Assembly: GCA_025084515.1 (NCBI GenBank)
Contig: JAJAGP010000232.1
Location: 372,001-436,000 of the forward strand
From: Ancistrus triradiatus
Taxonomy: Eukaryota > Chordata > Actinopteri > Siluriformes > Loricariidae
DNA: 64,000 nucleotides
Direction of reading: 5' to 3'
This document shows, piece after piece, positions 34,515-46,939 of this stretch. Numbering within the stretch: position 1 is the stretch's first letter; every line of letters begins with the position of its first letter. The notes beneath the pieces were generated by a model that was given only the letters and a program-made list of their open reading frames with translations, was not told the DNA's origin and did not search any database. The position numbers and the translations under genes are program-made.

Positions 34515-35526
34515 AGTGCATTTAATCAGATCACATAAACCTTTACTACAAACATCCTTCATGTTTGCCATCAAAAGAGTGGTGTTGGGAAGTGTGCAGT
34601 CTGGTAAATTTGGGAGATTAAGTCTTCATAGGTGAATTCCCCCAGACTTTTTGACATCTATTGCTGTATGAACAACCTCCCATCGAAGGAGGAGTGTGGT
34701 AGACCAGTGAGGGTGTACACACACAACTCACACACCACCGTTTGCTTCTTTTCACAGACAGCTTGTGACCTCCATGGCAAGAGTGAAACCGCATTAGGAA
34801 CACTACAAGACTGTTGCACCAGCCGAACACCTAATGCAACATTAAATGCTGGACTGCCAGTTTTAGCGACTCAACTAGCAATTTTTAAATCCATATATAG
34901 CAAGAAAAACTTATTTCAATAACAGTTCCATGGCAGAGCTACCACATAAATACTCCTTTTTGGAATTCCAACTCATTATTAGCTGTTGTACTTAAACTCC
35001 GAATAGCTGTAGAAAGTACACTTATCTCCAGCCCCAGAAATCCCTAATCACAGCATTAGGCATTTAGCTGAGCAAAACTAATCCCAAAAACAGTAAGGTC
35101 CAGCAATTTTAACTGTGCATTAAAATAGGATAACGCTGCAACACTGACAGGCACATAGACAGGCTGGTTTAAAAACTATCTTTAAAAGAAAGAGGTCTGT
35201 GCAGAGCACAGCATGCTGCTATGTCTATAGAAAATTCAAGGTTATCATGGATCTCCAACATCATTCACCTAAAATGAACCAATCTGTTATCATACTATTT
35301 CCTCTGCCTCTGACTCTCATGTGTTCTCTCGTTTATCTTTCTTACATTTCTTGGCCCCACTCCAGCTCAGAGTGTTTGTAGGACTCTCTCAGGACAATAC
35401 GAATCATTAACTTGTAATGTAGCTACTGGACATGGAGGTGTGTTCCCATAGCTCATTTCACTGAGTAGCTGAACATCCATATAATAAGATAAACCCTCAG
35501 GGATATGCCAAGTGTTTGAATATAGC

Positions 35527-35571
<45 letters not shown>

Positions 35572-35740
35572 GCATTTGCAAATGCAAAATAATAATAATA
35601 ATAAAATATAAAATAAAAAAATTAATAAAGCAGTCAGTCTTACATTTACTTTGACATTTATTTCATTGCAGATAGTATGAACCAAATTTATTTCAACTTT
35701 TGTCTGGTCAACTTCATTTCATTTTTTAATACATCCATTC
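34515..35740. other. No gene; one CA microsatellite
   Basis: A (CA)19 run at 35529-35566 is the only notable feature. The other open frames lack motifs. Confidence 0.5.
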
Positions 35741-35744
35741 CTGA

Positions 35745-36640
35745 ATTTCAGACCTGCAACACATTCCAAAAAGTTGGAATGGGGCAATTTAGGGCTGGTA
35801 ATGAAAAAATAAAATTATAAAAATAATGATGAAATTTCAAACAGGTGATTAGAATCATAATCAAAAGCAGTATCCAAGATGAGTTTCTCCAGTTACTCAA
35901 GCAATGCATGAGAAAATTACTGAAATGTTTAAAAACAATGCTCCTCAAAGAAAGATTGGAAGGAATGTACATTTTCCAACTCTACAGAGCATAACGTCAT
36001 AAACGATACAAGGAATTCAGAGGAATTTCAGTGCATAAAGGGCAAGGGAACAAGCCTAAACTGTGATCTGTCGATCCCTGAGACAGCACTGTATCAAGAA
36101 CTGTTATTCAGTAATAGCTGATAGAACCACATAGGCAAGGAATTACTTTGACACACCTTTGTCCAGTACTACAATATGGAGCTACAGTAACAAATCCCAC
36201 TTAAAACTTTACTGTGCAAAAAAATAAGTCTTTGGCTAACCATGTCTAGAAGCGGAATTGACTTTTCTGGGCTTGGAGGCATCTGGGTTTGCCCCTCACA
36301 CAGTGGAAACTTGTATTGTGGTCAGGTAAATCAGTATTCTAGAACTATTTAAAAAAATAGATGTCATGTGTTCCAGACCTAAGACAGAAAGGACTATATG
36401 TTATTAGCAACAAGTCAAAATTCCCAAGTCTGTCATGGTATGTGGTTGGGTCAATGCCCTTGGAAAAGGTCGTTTACACCTCTATGATGGGAGCCTTGAT
36501 TTCAGAGCACACATATGCTGCCTTAAAGACAATATCTTTTCCAGGGACGTCCATGCATTTTTCAACAAGACAGTGCAAAACCACATGCTGCACACATTAT
36601 CCAGAACTTATAGCCGAGTTATTGCTCCTACCAAGACATA
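35745..36640 (+). pseudogene. Degenerate mariner-like transposon
   Basis: The relic opens with 'caacacattccaaaaagttg', the inner-terminal phrase of a widespread fish mariner-like element. The + strand then gives decayed transposase with many stops: 'WSVINQY'-like text around 36310-36350, 'VCGWVNALGKGRLHLYDGSL' at 36435-36495, and FFNKTVQNHMLHT at 36550-36600 where FQQDNAKPH is expected. The second catalytic Asp is lost. The C-terminal third and the right terminal repeat are not visible. Confidence 0.75.
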
Positions 36641-36679
36641 ATGGAAGCACATACAGCTAACTGGCCAGACATTTAATGT

Positions 36680-37560
36680 AATTACTGGTTGGAAAGTAGT
36701 TATTCAGCATGACCTATTGTATTGACAATGTTTCTCTATGGATGTTGCTGTACTGTATGATGTCTGGATTGTAAGCATCAGTTAGCAATGGCTGACTTAA
36801 AATAGGTTCACTAATAAGAAGAGGTGTACTTTGGCCATGTGTGGTATTTGAGTACTTCTGACTTATGATGAGAGTTTGACATGAACATGAGGATTTTTGA
36901 AAGTTCTGTAAAGACATTGCTTTGACATACATGTTGATGTTTTTCACATTTAGCTGTGTGGCTACCAAGGTGTCCCTGATACATTGTATTTAGACTGTCA
37001 CAATCATTTTACTGAGACTTGTAATGGCTAAATCAAACTGAACTGTGAATAGTGGCTGCTATACAGAATTGAATTGTGACTGCCAAATTGTGAATTGGTC
37101 CCACTCGCACTTCGCAGCTGCGACAGATGCCGTCGACTTTTTTTTTTAAGAGAACAGGAAATGCTAAGCTTAAAATATAATAGGGGACCGTACTTATTCA
37201 ACAACCCATTAATTTCACTGTCATTGTCTCACAGCAGCAATACACTGGAGGCTGACAACTTCACATCAAAGCTTGGTCCCCATATGTTAATTTGACTTGA
37301 TCAGTGATCTGAGCCATGAGTTATAATGTCACTGAATGCAGCAACATAATGTGAAATGAAACTCCTGTGATGCTCTCAACAATGAAAGAAACTGTTTCAT
37401 TTCATTTGTCTGAAAGCCTCCACAACACCTGAACTGATAAAAAGCTTAGTTTGATATATAATAGAGATGCCCTGGGTTGTGGTTTATATGCTGCATAATT
37501 GGTAACTTGGCATGAGGCCATTTGAGACCTGCTGGGAACTGCTTATGGCTTTGCAAATGC
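36680..37560. other. No gene recognised
   Basis: Nothing is supported in this stretch. Confidence 0.45.
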
Positions 37561-37562
37561 AT

Positions 37563-37690
37563 ATACACTATAGAGGCAAAGGTTTATGGTCCTGTGCATG
37601 GATATTAATACAGAGCTTTTTATCTCTTTGCTGATATAACAGCCTTGACTTGATTTTCGATGATGGCTGTGGGGATTTCTCTTCCATTCA
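37563..37690 (+). mobile_element. End fragment of a fish DNA-transposon family
   Basis: 'tacactatagaggcaaaggt', 'tgctgatataacagcc' and 'tggctgtggggatttc' follow the order of the terminal region of the family also sampled at 27303-27345. Only about 130 bp remains. Confidence 0.5.
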
Positions 37691-37700
37691 ACCTTAACAA

Positions 37701-37985
37701 CATTATTCATTCATTTTCATTCAACTTGCTTAATCCAGTGCAGGGTCACAGGGAGCTAGGGCTTAACTGGAAGCCCAGGTAGCCCAAGAGAGGAACCAAC
37801 TATAGATAGGGTGCCAATCCATCACCTAGCACATTAGCACACAGGGACAATTGAGACACACAGGGACTTTGTAATGTGGGAGGAACCTTAAATTCCAAGA
37901 GAAACCCCAAGTGGAAAATTTGAAAACATGCAAAATCCACAAGACTTCAGTCTACACCAGGATTTAAACTGCAACTGGTTTAAGA
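37701..37985 (-). repeat. tRNA-like SINE, family B
   Basis: It has a CATTATTCATTCATTTTC tail, then 'cttaatccagtgcagggtc', 'ccaatccatcacctagcac' and a decayed head. It directly follows the transposon end fragment. Confidence 0.7.
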
Positions 37986-37989
37986 CTGT

Positions 37990-39515
37990 ATTCCAGTTAC
38001 TTCCAAATAAGTTTCATATGGTTATGGCCAGTCAATGTATTTCACACTGGACTCTATTGTGCCACAAGCACAGTATTCCATAACATTAAGATGTTCTGTG
38101 TCATAATTTTACCAATCGTTTTGTAAAATGAAAATGAATTTGGTGAAGCATAATATCTCAAGTAGATTCTGGTTTTGGATTTACCCTGCAGGAAAGTATT
38201 TGTGCATTCTGCTTGCTCTCAGTGTTTGCTTGTGTGTACACAATTTGCACAGGCCTTCGGGAGAGAAGGCATGACATGACATTATTTACAGTGGTCAGTC
38301 TCACTTTTCCAATATCCATCAAAGCCCACAACGTAGGTCAAATCCCCATTTGCAATCATTTGCATAAAATGGCACAACGGTTCACATTTATTGGAGAGTG
38401 GTACTATGTTTACGCTAATTTCTACTCTGATACTTTGTGAATGTGTCACTGAATGTTTTAGCATTGAGGGTTGGATGAGTTGGAACTGAAAGTTGGAACT
38501 GTGAGGCTAGTTTTTTGGCATTTGGACTTTAACTGGTTCTTGAACTGGCTCACTAGAGCTGAAAATTGCATCTATCCTCTGGGATATGCCCATGACCGAT
38601 ATTCTCAGAGTATGACTCCTTTGCTCTTTCATTCTGCCATGAGCAATGCAGTTCTGCAATGTGGAGGCTATTTAACAATCTGCTGCTGGAGATTCTATGT
38701 AGCCTGTACAAATAAGTCTTGTAAAGAAGCTGAATGTTGCCAATGCCATGACTAGGGTTCTTCTTCACCCGCTGAAGGAGCCAAAGCTCACAGTACAAGT
38801 TAGTGCTGCACTGCCATCTCTGACATATGAGGGTGGCAGATAGGTGTAGTGCAAGCAGTTGGAAGCTATGTTTCCCAGAGTGCTGTATGACTAATCAAGC
38901 CCAGATTGCTTACACCTGTGAGACAAGCTATGTAAGTGTTTGAAACACAGTTTTTCTGTTTTCTTTTTCTTTTCTTTTTCAATAAGACAACACAGATAAT
39001 TGCTAACTGTTTGTCCTTGTGTGTTTTGAAAATAAAAGTGACAACTGGAAAAAAAGAAACAACTTTAAAATGTAAAGCTGAAAAGACTAAACAGGGTAAA
39101 GTGAGTACAGTGAAATGAAGATAAAGGGGAAGTGACAAAAAGAGGGGAGTAAAAAAGAGCAATTACTGTGAAAACTGTGAAAGAGGCAGGAATGTTGGTA
39201 TTTAAGTAAGACAAGAAAATGTTACATATTTAAGGTCAGACCAAAGAAAGGGGAATATTTAACTATAGAAATTAAAGAAAATATTTAACTGTACTTTGAA
39301 TAAAGTAACAAAAGATTTCATTCTGAATTGATTTTGGGATACTGGGTAACCATCTCGGGTTTATTTGATGTTTTTAGTTTCCTCTTCACTCTGTATTTGT
39401 GAAGCACGGATGCCAGCTTATTTATCCAATTGTCAATAGATACCATTTTGAACCCTTATCTCTGTTTGTCCCTTTTTTCCTTGGTCTGTGTTTTTTATAG
39501 AAAAGTTTGTTTTCT
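37990..39515. other. No gene recognised
   Basis: Open frames at 38213-38755 have no recognisable motif. Confidence 0.45.
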
Positions 39516-39516
39516 A

Positions 39517-39562
39517 CAAAGGTTTATATAGATATAAATATATATATCTATATAAACCTTTG
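39517..39562. repeat. 46-bp near-perfect palindrome
   Basis: CAAAGGTTTATATAGATATA (39517-39536) pairs with TATATCTATATAAACCTTTG (39543-39562). The centre is AT-rich, with one mismatched pair (39537/39542). It ends where the Tc1 copy begins. Confidence 0.95.
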
Positions 39563-40515
39563 TGTGCTTCTCTTGAGATTCAGTTCATGGACAGATGTCT
39601 TGACATTTTCCTTTAGAATTCTCTGATGTCATTCAGAATTCACTGTTCCATCAATGATTGCAAGCCGTCCTGAGCCAGATGCAGCAAAACAGACCCAAAC
39701 CATGATAACATGATAAAGTCTTCTGGATTGTCCACGTGATCTTTAGCAAACTGCAGACGAGCAGCAATGTTCTTTTTGGAGAGCAGTGGCTTTCTCCTTG
39801 TAACCCTGCCATGCACCCCATTGTTGTTCAGTGTTCTTCTGATGGTGGACTCATGAACATTAACATTAGCTAATGTGAGAGAGGCCTTCAGTTGCTTAGA
39901 AGTTACCCTGGGGTCCTTTGTGACCTCATCAACTATTACACACCTTGCTCTTGGAGTGATCTTTGTTGGTCGACCACTCCTGGGGAGGGTAACAATGGTC
40001 TTGAATTTCCTCCATTTGTACACAATCTGTCTGACTGTGGATTGGTGGAGCCCAAACTCTTTAGAGATGGTTTTGTGACCTTTTCCAGCCTGATGAGCAT
40101 CAACAACTCTTTTTCTGAGGTCCTCAGAAATCCCCTTTGTTCGTGATATGATACACTTCCACAAACATGCGTTGTGAAGAGCAGACTTTGATAGATCTCT
40201 GTTCTTTAAATAAAACAGGGTGCCCAATCACACCTGATTGTTATCCCATTGATTGAAAACACCTGACTCTAATTTCACCTTCAAATTAACTGCTAATCCT
40301 AGAGGTTCACATACTTTTGCCACTCACTAATATGTAATATTGGATCATTTTCATCAATAAATAACTGACCAAGTATAATATTTTTGTCTCATTTGTTTAA
40401 ATGGGTTCTCTTTTTCTTCTTTTTGTGTGAAATTTTTGTCTGATTATGGTTTAGGTCATATGTATTCAGAAATATAGAAAATTCTAAAGGGTTCACAAAC
40501 TTTCAAGCACCATTG
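39563..40515 (-). mobile_element. Tc1-like transposon, family II, 3'-truncated
   Basis: It keeps the outer end (complement of CAATGGTGCTTGAAAG, then TA at 40516-40517) and the transposase N-terminal half. It stops in the middle of the transposase at the palindrome. A - strand frame at 39640-40227 encodes the helix-turn-helix region: EDLRKRVVDAHQAGKGHKTI, HQSTVRQIVYKWRKFKT and GRPTKITPRAR. The segment bearing the first catalytic Asp is deleted. Confidence 0.88.
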
Positions 40516-40529
40516 TATACTGAACTATA

Positions 40530-41362
40530 CAATGCATTTGGAAAGTCTTCTTATCCTTTCCCTTTTTTCACAGTTTATGAATAAAATTCAAGCTGCCCCC
40601 TACCATTCTGCACTCAAAACCCCATGATGAGCAAGTGAAAAAAAGTGAAGATTTTTCAAGGACAGCAGTATTCAGCACTTCTGGCACTTTAAATTTAGCT
40701 CTGGGCTCCCATGATCATCTTTAAGAAGTTTCTACACCTTGACTAGAGTCCACCTGTGGTAAATTCAGTTGATTGGACATAATATGGAAAGACACACACC
40801 TGTCTATATAAGTTCTTACAGCGTACAATGCATATCAGAGCAGAAACAGACCTGGTGAAGGATGCAAGAAATCAGCTGTACTGAAAGTTCTCAAGTGCAC
40901 AGTGGCTTCCATAACTTTTAAATGGAAGAGGTTGGGAACAACCAGGACTCTTTCTAGCGCTGGCCACCCCACCAAACTAATTAATGGCGGGAAAAGGGCG
41001 TTGATGAGAGGTGGCCAAGAACCCAGTGGCCACACTAGCCCCAAAGACCCTGTTTGCAGATGGGAGAAACTTTCAGAAGGTCAACCATCAGCAGCACTCC
41101 ACCAATCTGGGCTTTATGGCAGAATGGCCAGACAGAAAACAACTGCAAAAACAACAACAACAAAAAAAAACACCCAAAAGGCTCTCACACTGTGAGAAAC
41201 AAGATTCTCTGGACTGATGAAAGGAAGCTGAACATTTCAGCCTCAATTCTAAGCATTGTGTCTGGGGGAAACCAGGCACTGCTCATCACCTGCCTAATAC
41301 AGTCCCTATAGTGAAGCATGGTGATGGCAGCACCATGATGTGGGGGTGGATTTATGAGGGGT
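40530..41362 (+). mobile_element. Tc1-like transposon, family I, 3'-truncated
   Basis: It begins with CAATGCATTTGGAAAGTC after TA, the complement of the terminal repeat at 2153. The + strand leader 'ggtaaattcagttgattgga' and transposase pieces follow (KWKRLGTTRTLSSAGHP, the SALHQSGLYGRMARQK block, a WTDERKLN-like block, then a VKHGDGSTMMWG-like block ending near 41362). The catalytic C-terminus is missing. It starts 14 bp after the family II copy. Confidence 0.82.
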
Positions 41363-41364
41363 TT

Positions 41365-42858
41365 TATTCACTAGGGGAAGTGTTATGCTGATTATATGAT
41401 ATGTAATGACAAACATTATATTCCATGAAAAAGTCTCAGACTTTTGCCCCCCACTGGATGTATGTGTAAACCATGTTTCTCTTGCTCTGGCATTTTGAAT
41501 TGGTGCTCCATGCTAAAATACAGCAAAGACCAGAGTATGTTATGCTTTTCACACTGGTATGCTGCTCTTACAGCTGTACCAGCAAGACCATTCAAATTCA
41601 CCAGCTAAAACATTCCCCCATACTCTCTGTAGAAAAAAACCTTCAATCTGTAATTTCAGGTAGGAATCAAGGGCAGTTCTGTTGATTGCTTATACACCTA
41701 ATATATGATTCTGTTATTAGGACGTCATTCCATGCACACTTGAAACCATGGAAGCATTGCCAATATGGGAGCATTTCTATGAGATTTAAAATAACTAAAA
41801 ATAGCAAGATCCCTCATCTCTGATTCACCCTGACATTCTGCTGGGCTACAGGGGAGAGTTAATATCTCTCTTCTATCTGACTGAGGCTATATTCAGAGCT
41901 GTCCATTCTCACACACAAATACTCTTCACATAGCAGCATACTCACAGGGATGCAACAACACAATATTCTGGATGAGTATCGATGCCCATAATGAACACTA
42001 GTTACAGGGTTTTATCTTTTTTTTTTAATTGCTTGCAGACTTGTCTTGGCTCCCAAATGATTTAACACATTTCTCAAAAACATTCACACATACTCACATC
42101 AAGGCCAATATCATGAGCCATCTTATTACAAATGTGTGCAGTTGATGTGATGACGATGATGATGTGTGCTGGTAGTTTATATTACAGTGAAGTGCATAGA
42201 AATGGAATTAATTGTTCATTGAACTATTGAATTAATGACATCAACAAACACAAACTTATTAGAAAAGCTTTCCATTCAGAAACTGAAATGAAAGGAAATA
42301 AACCAATGAACTAAAAGTTGAGATCTGTAAAGCTCTCTCAAACTCAATTTTAATTGTAAAATAATTTAAACTCCTTTTCTTTGCCTTGGGCTTTCTTTTT
42401 AAACGTTTCTTCTAAACTGCAATATTGTGGTGAGCATATTGTGGTGCTAGGAATATTGGGGTGTGGTTAAGTGCCTCCAAACTCAGTGGATGTGCAAAAC
42501 TATACAGAAATAAGTTCACATTTGATGACAGCATAATTTTTGTAAAGAATTTCTTTTACTAATGAATTAAGACCACAGTGTGCCGTTGTTCAACTACAGT
42601 GTGTAGGGAACTAATAGATGAGTAAACATACTATTTGTTACAAGCACATTATTCCAAAGAAAGGTAGTATGGACATGTGTGAAACTGACTGCCATGACGT
42701 GGACCTTTCATTTCAACATAAGTAACAGACATGTAGAGGGAGTGATAGTGAGGGTGGCAGTTTCAGATCAGTATTGGGTATCAGTTGATACTCAACTCTA
42801 ACATCAGTGTGGTATGGAGGACAGGAAAAAATAGAATTGGTGCATCCCACATGGATAA
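41365..42858. other. No gene recognised
   Basis: Nothing is supported in this stretch. Confidence 0.45.
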
Positions 42859-42860
42859 CA

Positions 42861-43043
42861 TTTGCATTTACATTTACAGCATTTAGCAGACACCCTTATC
42901 CAGAGCGACTTACAATTGATACAGTCTTACAATCCAAGCAATTGTGGGTTAAGGGTCTTGCTCAAGGACCCAACAGTGGCAGCTTGGCAGAGGTGGGATT
43001 TGAACCCTGTCCAGTACCTTAACTGCTAGGCTACCACAGTCCC
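42861..43043 (-). repeat. tRNA-derived SINE, family A
   Basis: On the + strand it reads from 'tttacatttacagcatttag' through 'cagacacccttatccagagc', 'gtgggttaagggtcttgctc' and 'tgggatttgaaccctg' to 'ctgctaggctaccacagt'. On the - strand the head has an A-box-like TAGCCTAGCAG and B-box GGTTCAAATCC, and the tail ends in TAAATG-type repeats. Confidence 0.85.
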
Positions 43044-43388
43044 ACATATAACACGTGACCTTGCATGATTTTCATAAACCCTGGGATATAAAAACATTAC
43101 AGGCATTAAAAACCAAAATTTCAGTTTCCACTGTGTGTCTGTATTCAGGCTTTAACTTCCGGAAATATATCACTTCAGTTTGAATGGGCTAATTTTGCTG
43201 AAGATATACCTAGTCTACAATTGACATCAAAGATCTCAGTGTATTGAGCCAGTGCAAGATGAAGTCTAATACCGCAGCACCTGCTGTTCAGTAATGACTA
43301 AATTTCACTGAAAATGAATGAATATGTCCCTTTTATTATCTGATAGTTAAATCTTCATGGTAATTATAGTGTACACCTGTGTCAATAA

Positions 43389-43390
<2 letters not shown>
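43044..43390. other. No gene recognised
   Basis: Nothing is supported in this stretch. Confidence 0.45.

Positions 43391-43460
<70 letters not shown>
43391..43460. repeat. (GT)35 microsatellite
   Basis: An uninterrupted GT run of 70 bases. Confidence 0.98.
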
Positions 43461-43462
<2 letters not shown>

Positions 43463-43629
43463 GCATGTTTGTCCGTGTGCTTGTGTGTATGTTGACAGGT
43501 TTCAGAGCAGGTGCATTGTGCTAGAAGGTTAATGAAGAGCTGATAGGTGCTGAGACAGTTCTGGAAATGAGCTTGTGTTCAGCCAGGGAGCTGTGTGTTC
43601 TGTATGTTGGCGTACAGATGAGCCGACAT

Positions 43630-43631
<2 letters not shown>

Positions 43632-43666
<35 letters not shown>

Positions 43667-43763
43667 TCAGAGAGAGAGAGAGAGAGAGACAGAGACAGAG
43701 AGAGACAGAGACAGAGAGAGACAGAGACAGAGACAGAGATGGAGAGAGAGATAGACAGAGAGC

Positions 43764-43795
<32 letters not shown>
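43632..43795. repeat. (GT)16 plus (GA)n compound microsatellite
   Basis: GT repeats at 43632-43663 pass through GTGAGTC into an imperfect GA/GACA tract up to 43795. The open frames spanning it are repeat translations. Confidence 0.97.
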
Positions 43796-43800
<5 letters not shown>

Positions 43801-43999
43801 CAAGAGGTAGGTCATGCTCATGATGAGCTCCTGAACTTTCCTCAATATTTCATGTTTTCAATGAGATAAATTCCAAGTAGAATGGTTAATATCTACTCTA
43901 GCCATATGTTAATCTGAAGTAAACGTTTTGAACTCAGTTATTTACTAAATTAGACATAAATAGGTACAAAACAAGAAAACAAATAGCATACAAGGCTGG

Positions 44000-46760
44000 A
44001 GACTCAGTGAACAACAAAAGGCAATAGAGAGCGGCGAACGAGAAAACCAAGGAATTACTGACAAAACAAAGGAACGAACAAACTACACCAGAGATAAAGG
44101 AATTACGTCAAGATTTTGAGGAACTACAAAAAAGGACAAAAAAGAAGGAAACAGGAGGAACAATCCAAAAACTCATACAGAGGACAACACAAGGGGCAAC
44201 CATAAAAAAAAAGAAACAAGCACAATCTTTGGCTTCTTGCGCCATTCAGGTAAAAGGAAACTCATGGGTTTTTCACTGCCACTGTAACGGTTTGCTTTAA
44301 GGAAAAGAGACAATAGAAGTGGTTACCTTCAAGCTACTAAAATATTATGATAAAGATAAAGATTCACTACTAAGTCCAAACGGTTGCGGCCCATAACAGA
44401 TTTTTCCAAGGGGCCCAGCACTATTAGCACTTTACCTGGATGGCCAAGGAAACCACCGCCAGCAGTGGAGCCCCGATATTTTGAGTACCCACAGGAGGAT
44501 TTAATACTGTGAATGTGGCAGAAAGAAAGACCCAAACTAAGTTTGCAAATAGGGAAAATCCCAGGACACCCTGTTCAAAAGAATGCCAGGCCCACTCTAA
44601 AATGGAAAAAGAGAAACCCCACCACCCAAACTTGGCTTGTCTACCACACCATCACTTGGGACGCCCCTGGCCCACTCAAACAATATTGCTCACATTTTCC
44701 AAACATCACCAAAACGAGGGCCATTAGGCATAGTAAAGGACGGGCAGGATACATGTCTTTGGAGGGGGGGGACTGTTGAGAAAGAGGCGAAACCAAAGGT
44801 CCTTACTGGAACCTATAACCAGTTTTCGGGAAAAGTTGGATGGGTTTACAGGGCATTAGAGTGGCTCTGGCCAATTTGTTTTGGGGGAGGTTGTTTCCAG
44901 TCCCTCAGAAGATCAGAAGCCTCAACAGCAATCAGAAACCCAATCTCCAAACACACAATCAATACACAACCCTCATGGAAGACCCAGACCTGAGAATGTG
45001 AAAGGGACCCAGTATGGGGGCCCATTCCACCCAAGTTTCACAATTTCAAACACCATTTGTTCCACAGATCAGGGAAACAGGTCTGGCACTTACTAGAGGG
45101 GGGAAAAACTGAATGAAAACTAAAGGAAGCAGATCAACACAAAAAAAAACAACCACAAACAGAAAGATTCGACCAAAGACCATGACCAGCATTTTACAGG
45201 GACACCCAAAGGGCTGAAATCGCAACAAAGGGGAAACATTCAGGAAATGTTAAGGAAAGAGAGAGGAAAAACCCCTGAGAATTGGAAAAAAACTGGCCAA
45301 ATGGAAAAGAAAGATCAGATAAAGAAACCCAAGAGAGTTTAAACTGGAGGATGCTAAGAAGAATGGGGAACCATCAGACAGGGGAACTGACAAAGAAACA
45401 AGGGGGACCATATCATTGAATACTCCAGAAAAGAAAATGCAGCCCCCAAGCTCCTTATTTTTTTTTAAAAACTCCACCCACTTATGGACCCAGCCACATT
45501 ACATGCCAGATTCTTCAGAAGGCCTACTCCTGGATTTATAACAACCCAACCCCAAGGCCTCATCCCAAACCCCGAGGACCCCTACAGACAACTCAGGACC
45601 CCCAGAGGAAAACATTCCCAGAATCCCCAGCCCTCCCATACAAGGCCCAACTCCAGGCAACAAAACACCAGCAAAGCCACAGTTTTTTCAGCCTGACACC
45701 ATCCCCACCCAGATAACCAGAAAATTGCCATCTCATTCGAAACGGAATGGAAAATTTCTCTCCAAGAGGAGGAGGCTTTTCCCAGGATACAAAAAATCCA
45801 AAACAATCTTGGTGTCCTAGAACAAGAGATGTATACTAAAAGATATAACAAGAAACTGTTATTAGGTGAGCCAATAAAATTACTTCATATTCCACACGGG
45901 GGACAAGCCTTCGGAAAGAAACAGGGAGGGAGGTTGGCACTGTTGGTCTGCAAAGGCTGCAGGAAAGAAACTTGCAGAGAATTTTTCCTCGTTGGCAAAA
46001 AAGTCATAGTTGCCACACTCCTGCCACGCAGGAGACTTCCCACCCTGACCACCATAAGGAGAGTTTCAATTTACCGATATCTCCAGAGGATGGCTCGCCA
46101 TCCCAATGTTTGAACCATGGCCACCACAATTGCCATCACCACTCACCACCTTTACGACCCAATGTGCATCTGAGCAAATACAGTGTAAGAAGTGTTTGTC
46201 AAAGGCATAAAAGGGACACGGGGACCCACTGGGCAGGGGACAAAATTCTGACACAGAAACCACTGCCCAAAGTTCTTTGCAAACCGGGAATAACGGAAAA
46301 AAGACCAGGCTGCAAGGAGCGCCAAGACCAGCCCCACCAGGGAAACCGGACGAGCTGAGGGGCAGGGACCCAACACCGGGGACAGGGGGGGACCAGCTGC
46401 GGGAGAACCAAACCCCGGGGGGAGGAAACAGCCACAGAAACCAGACCAGCGGGCGGGGCAGGACCAAGCTTGCGGGAAAAGACCAGCCGCGAGGGAGAAC
46501 CAGCCCCACTGGAAAACAGAACAGTTTGTGGGCGGGGGGACAGGGACCACCGGGAAGATCACAACACAAAAACACCCACAGGCTCTTCCACCCCCAAAGG
46601 GACAACCGTACCAAAAAGGGGAAGTTGTGAACTGGCCAGGGGCAGCTCCACACATTCGGACCAGGGGCCCTCTACCACAACGACAGCTCCGTGAAAAGCT
46701 GTCAGGGATCTCAACCAACAACGGAAATGGGTGGTTGAGATCCCAAACAATTTACTGAAG
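44000..46760 (+). pseudogene. LINE ORF1 (gag-like) pseudogene
   Basis: ORF1 proteins bind the element RNA. Short + strand frames follow one another: Lys/Gln-rich text near 44000-44230, 'PLGIVKDGQDTCLWRGG' near 44720, Pro-rich stretches near 45500-45700, 'VCKGCRKETC' at about 45950 (a possible zinc-knuckle remnant) and a Gly/Pro/Lys-rich tail to 46750. Assignment is by position before the RT and by composition; no full domain can be shown. Confidence 0.5.
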
Positions 46761-46939
46761 TACAGCTGTAAAGTAGGAACTTACCTTTAATACTTAAGGA
46801 AACTGAAATGCAAATTTTTAAAACAGAAACACCCCAAGGAGGGGGGACATTACCATGTTAAAAACATTAAAACACGAACCAAACAAAAATTGCAAGGGCG
46901 TTATATGTTATTATATATTATAGATAGAAAGCATTCTAA

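Noticed and set aside
38471..38755. 94-codon + strand frame
   Set aside because: No recognisable domain and unremarkable codon use; a chance frame is more likely.
43628..43845. Frames in the GT/GA microsatellite
   Set aside because: They are translations of dinucleotide repeats.
46066..46721. Two overlapping - strand frames of 189 and 195 codons opposite the LINE gag-like part
   Set aside because: The region is GC-rich and low in stops; the element is on the + strand, and the - strand translations (Pro/Ser/Trp-rich) resemble no protein.
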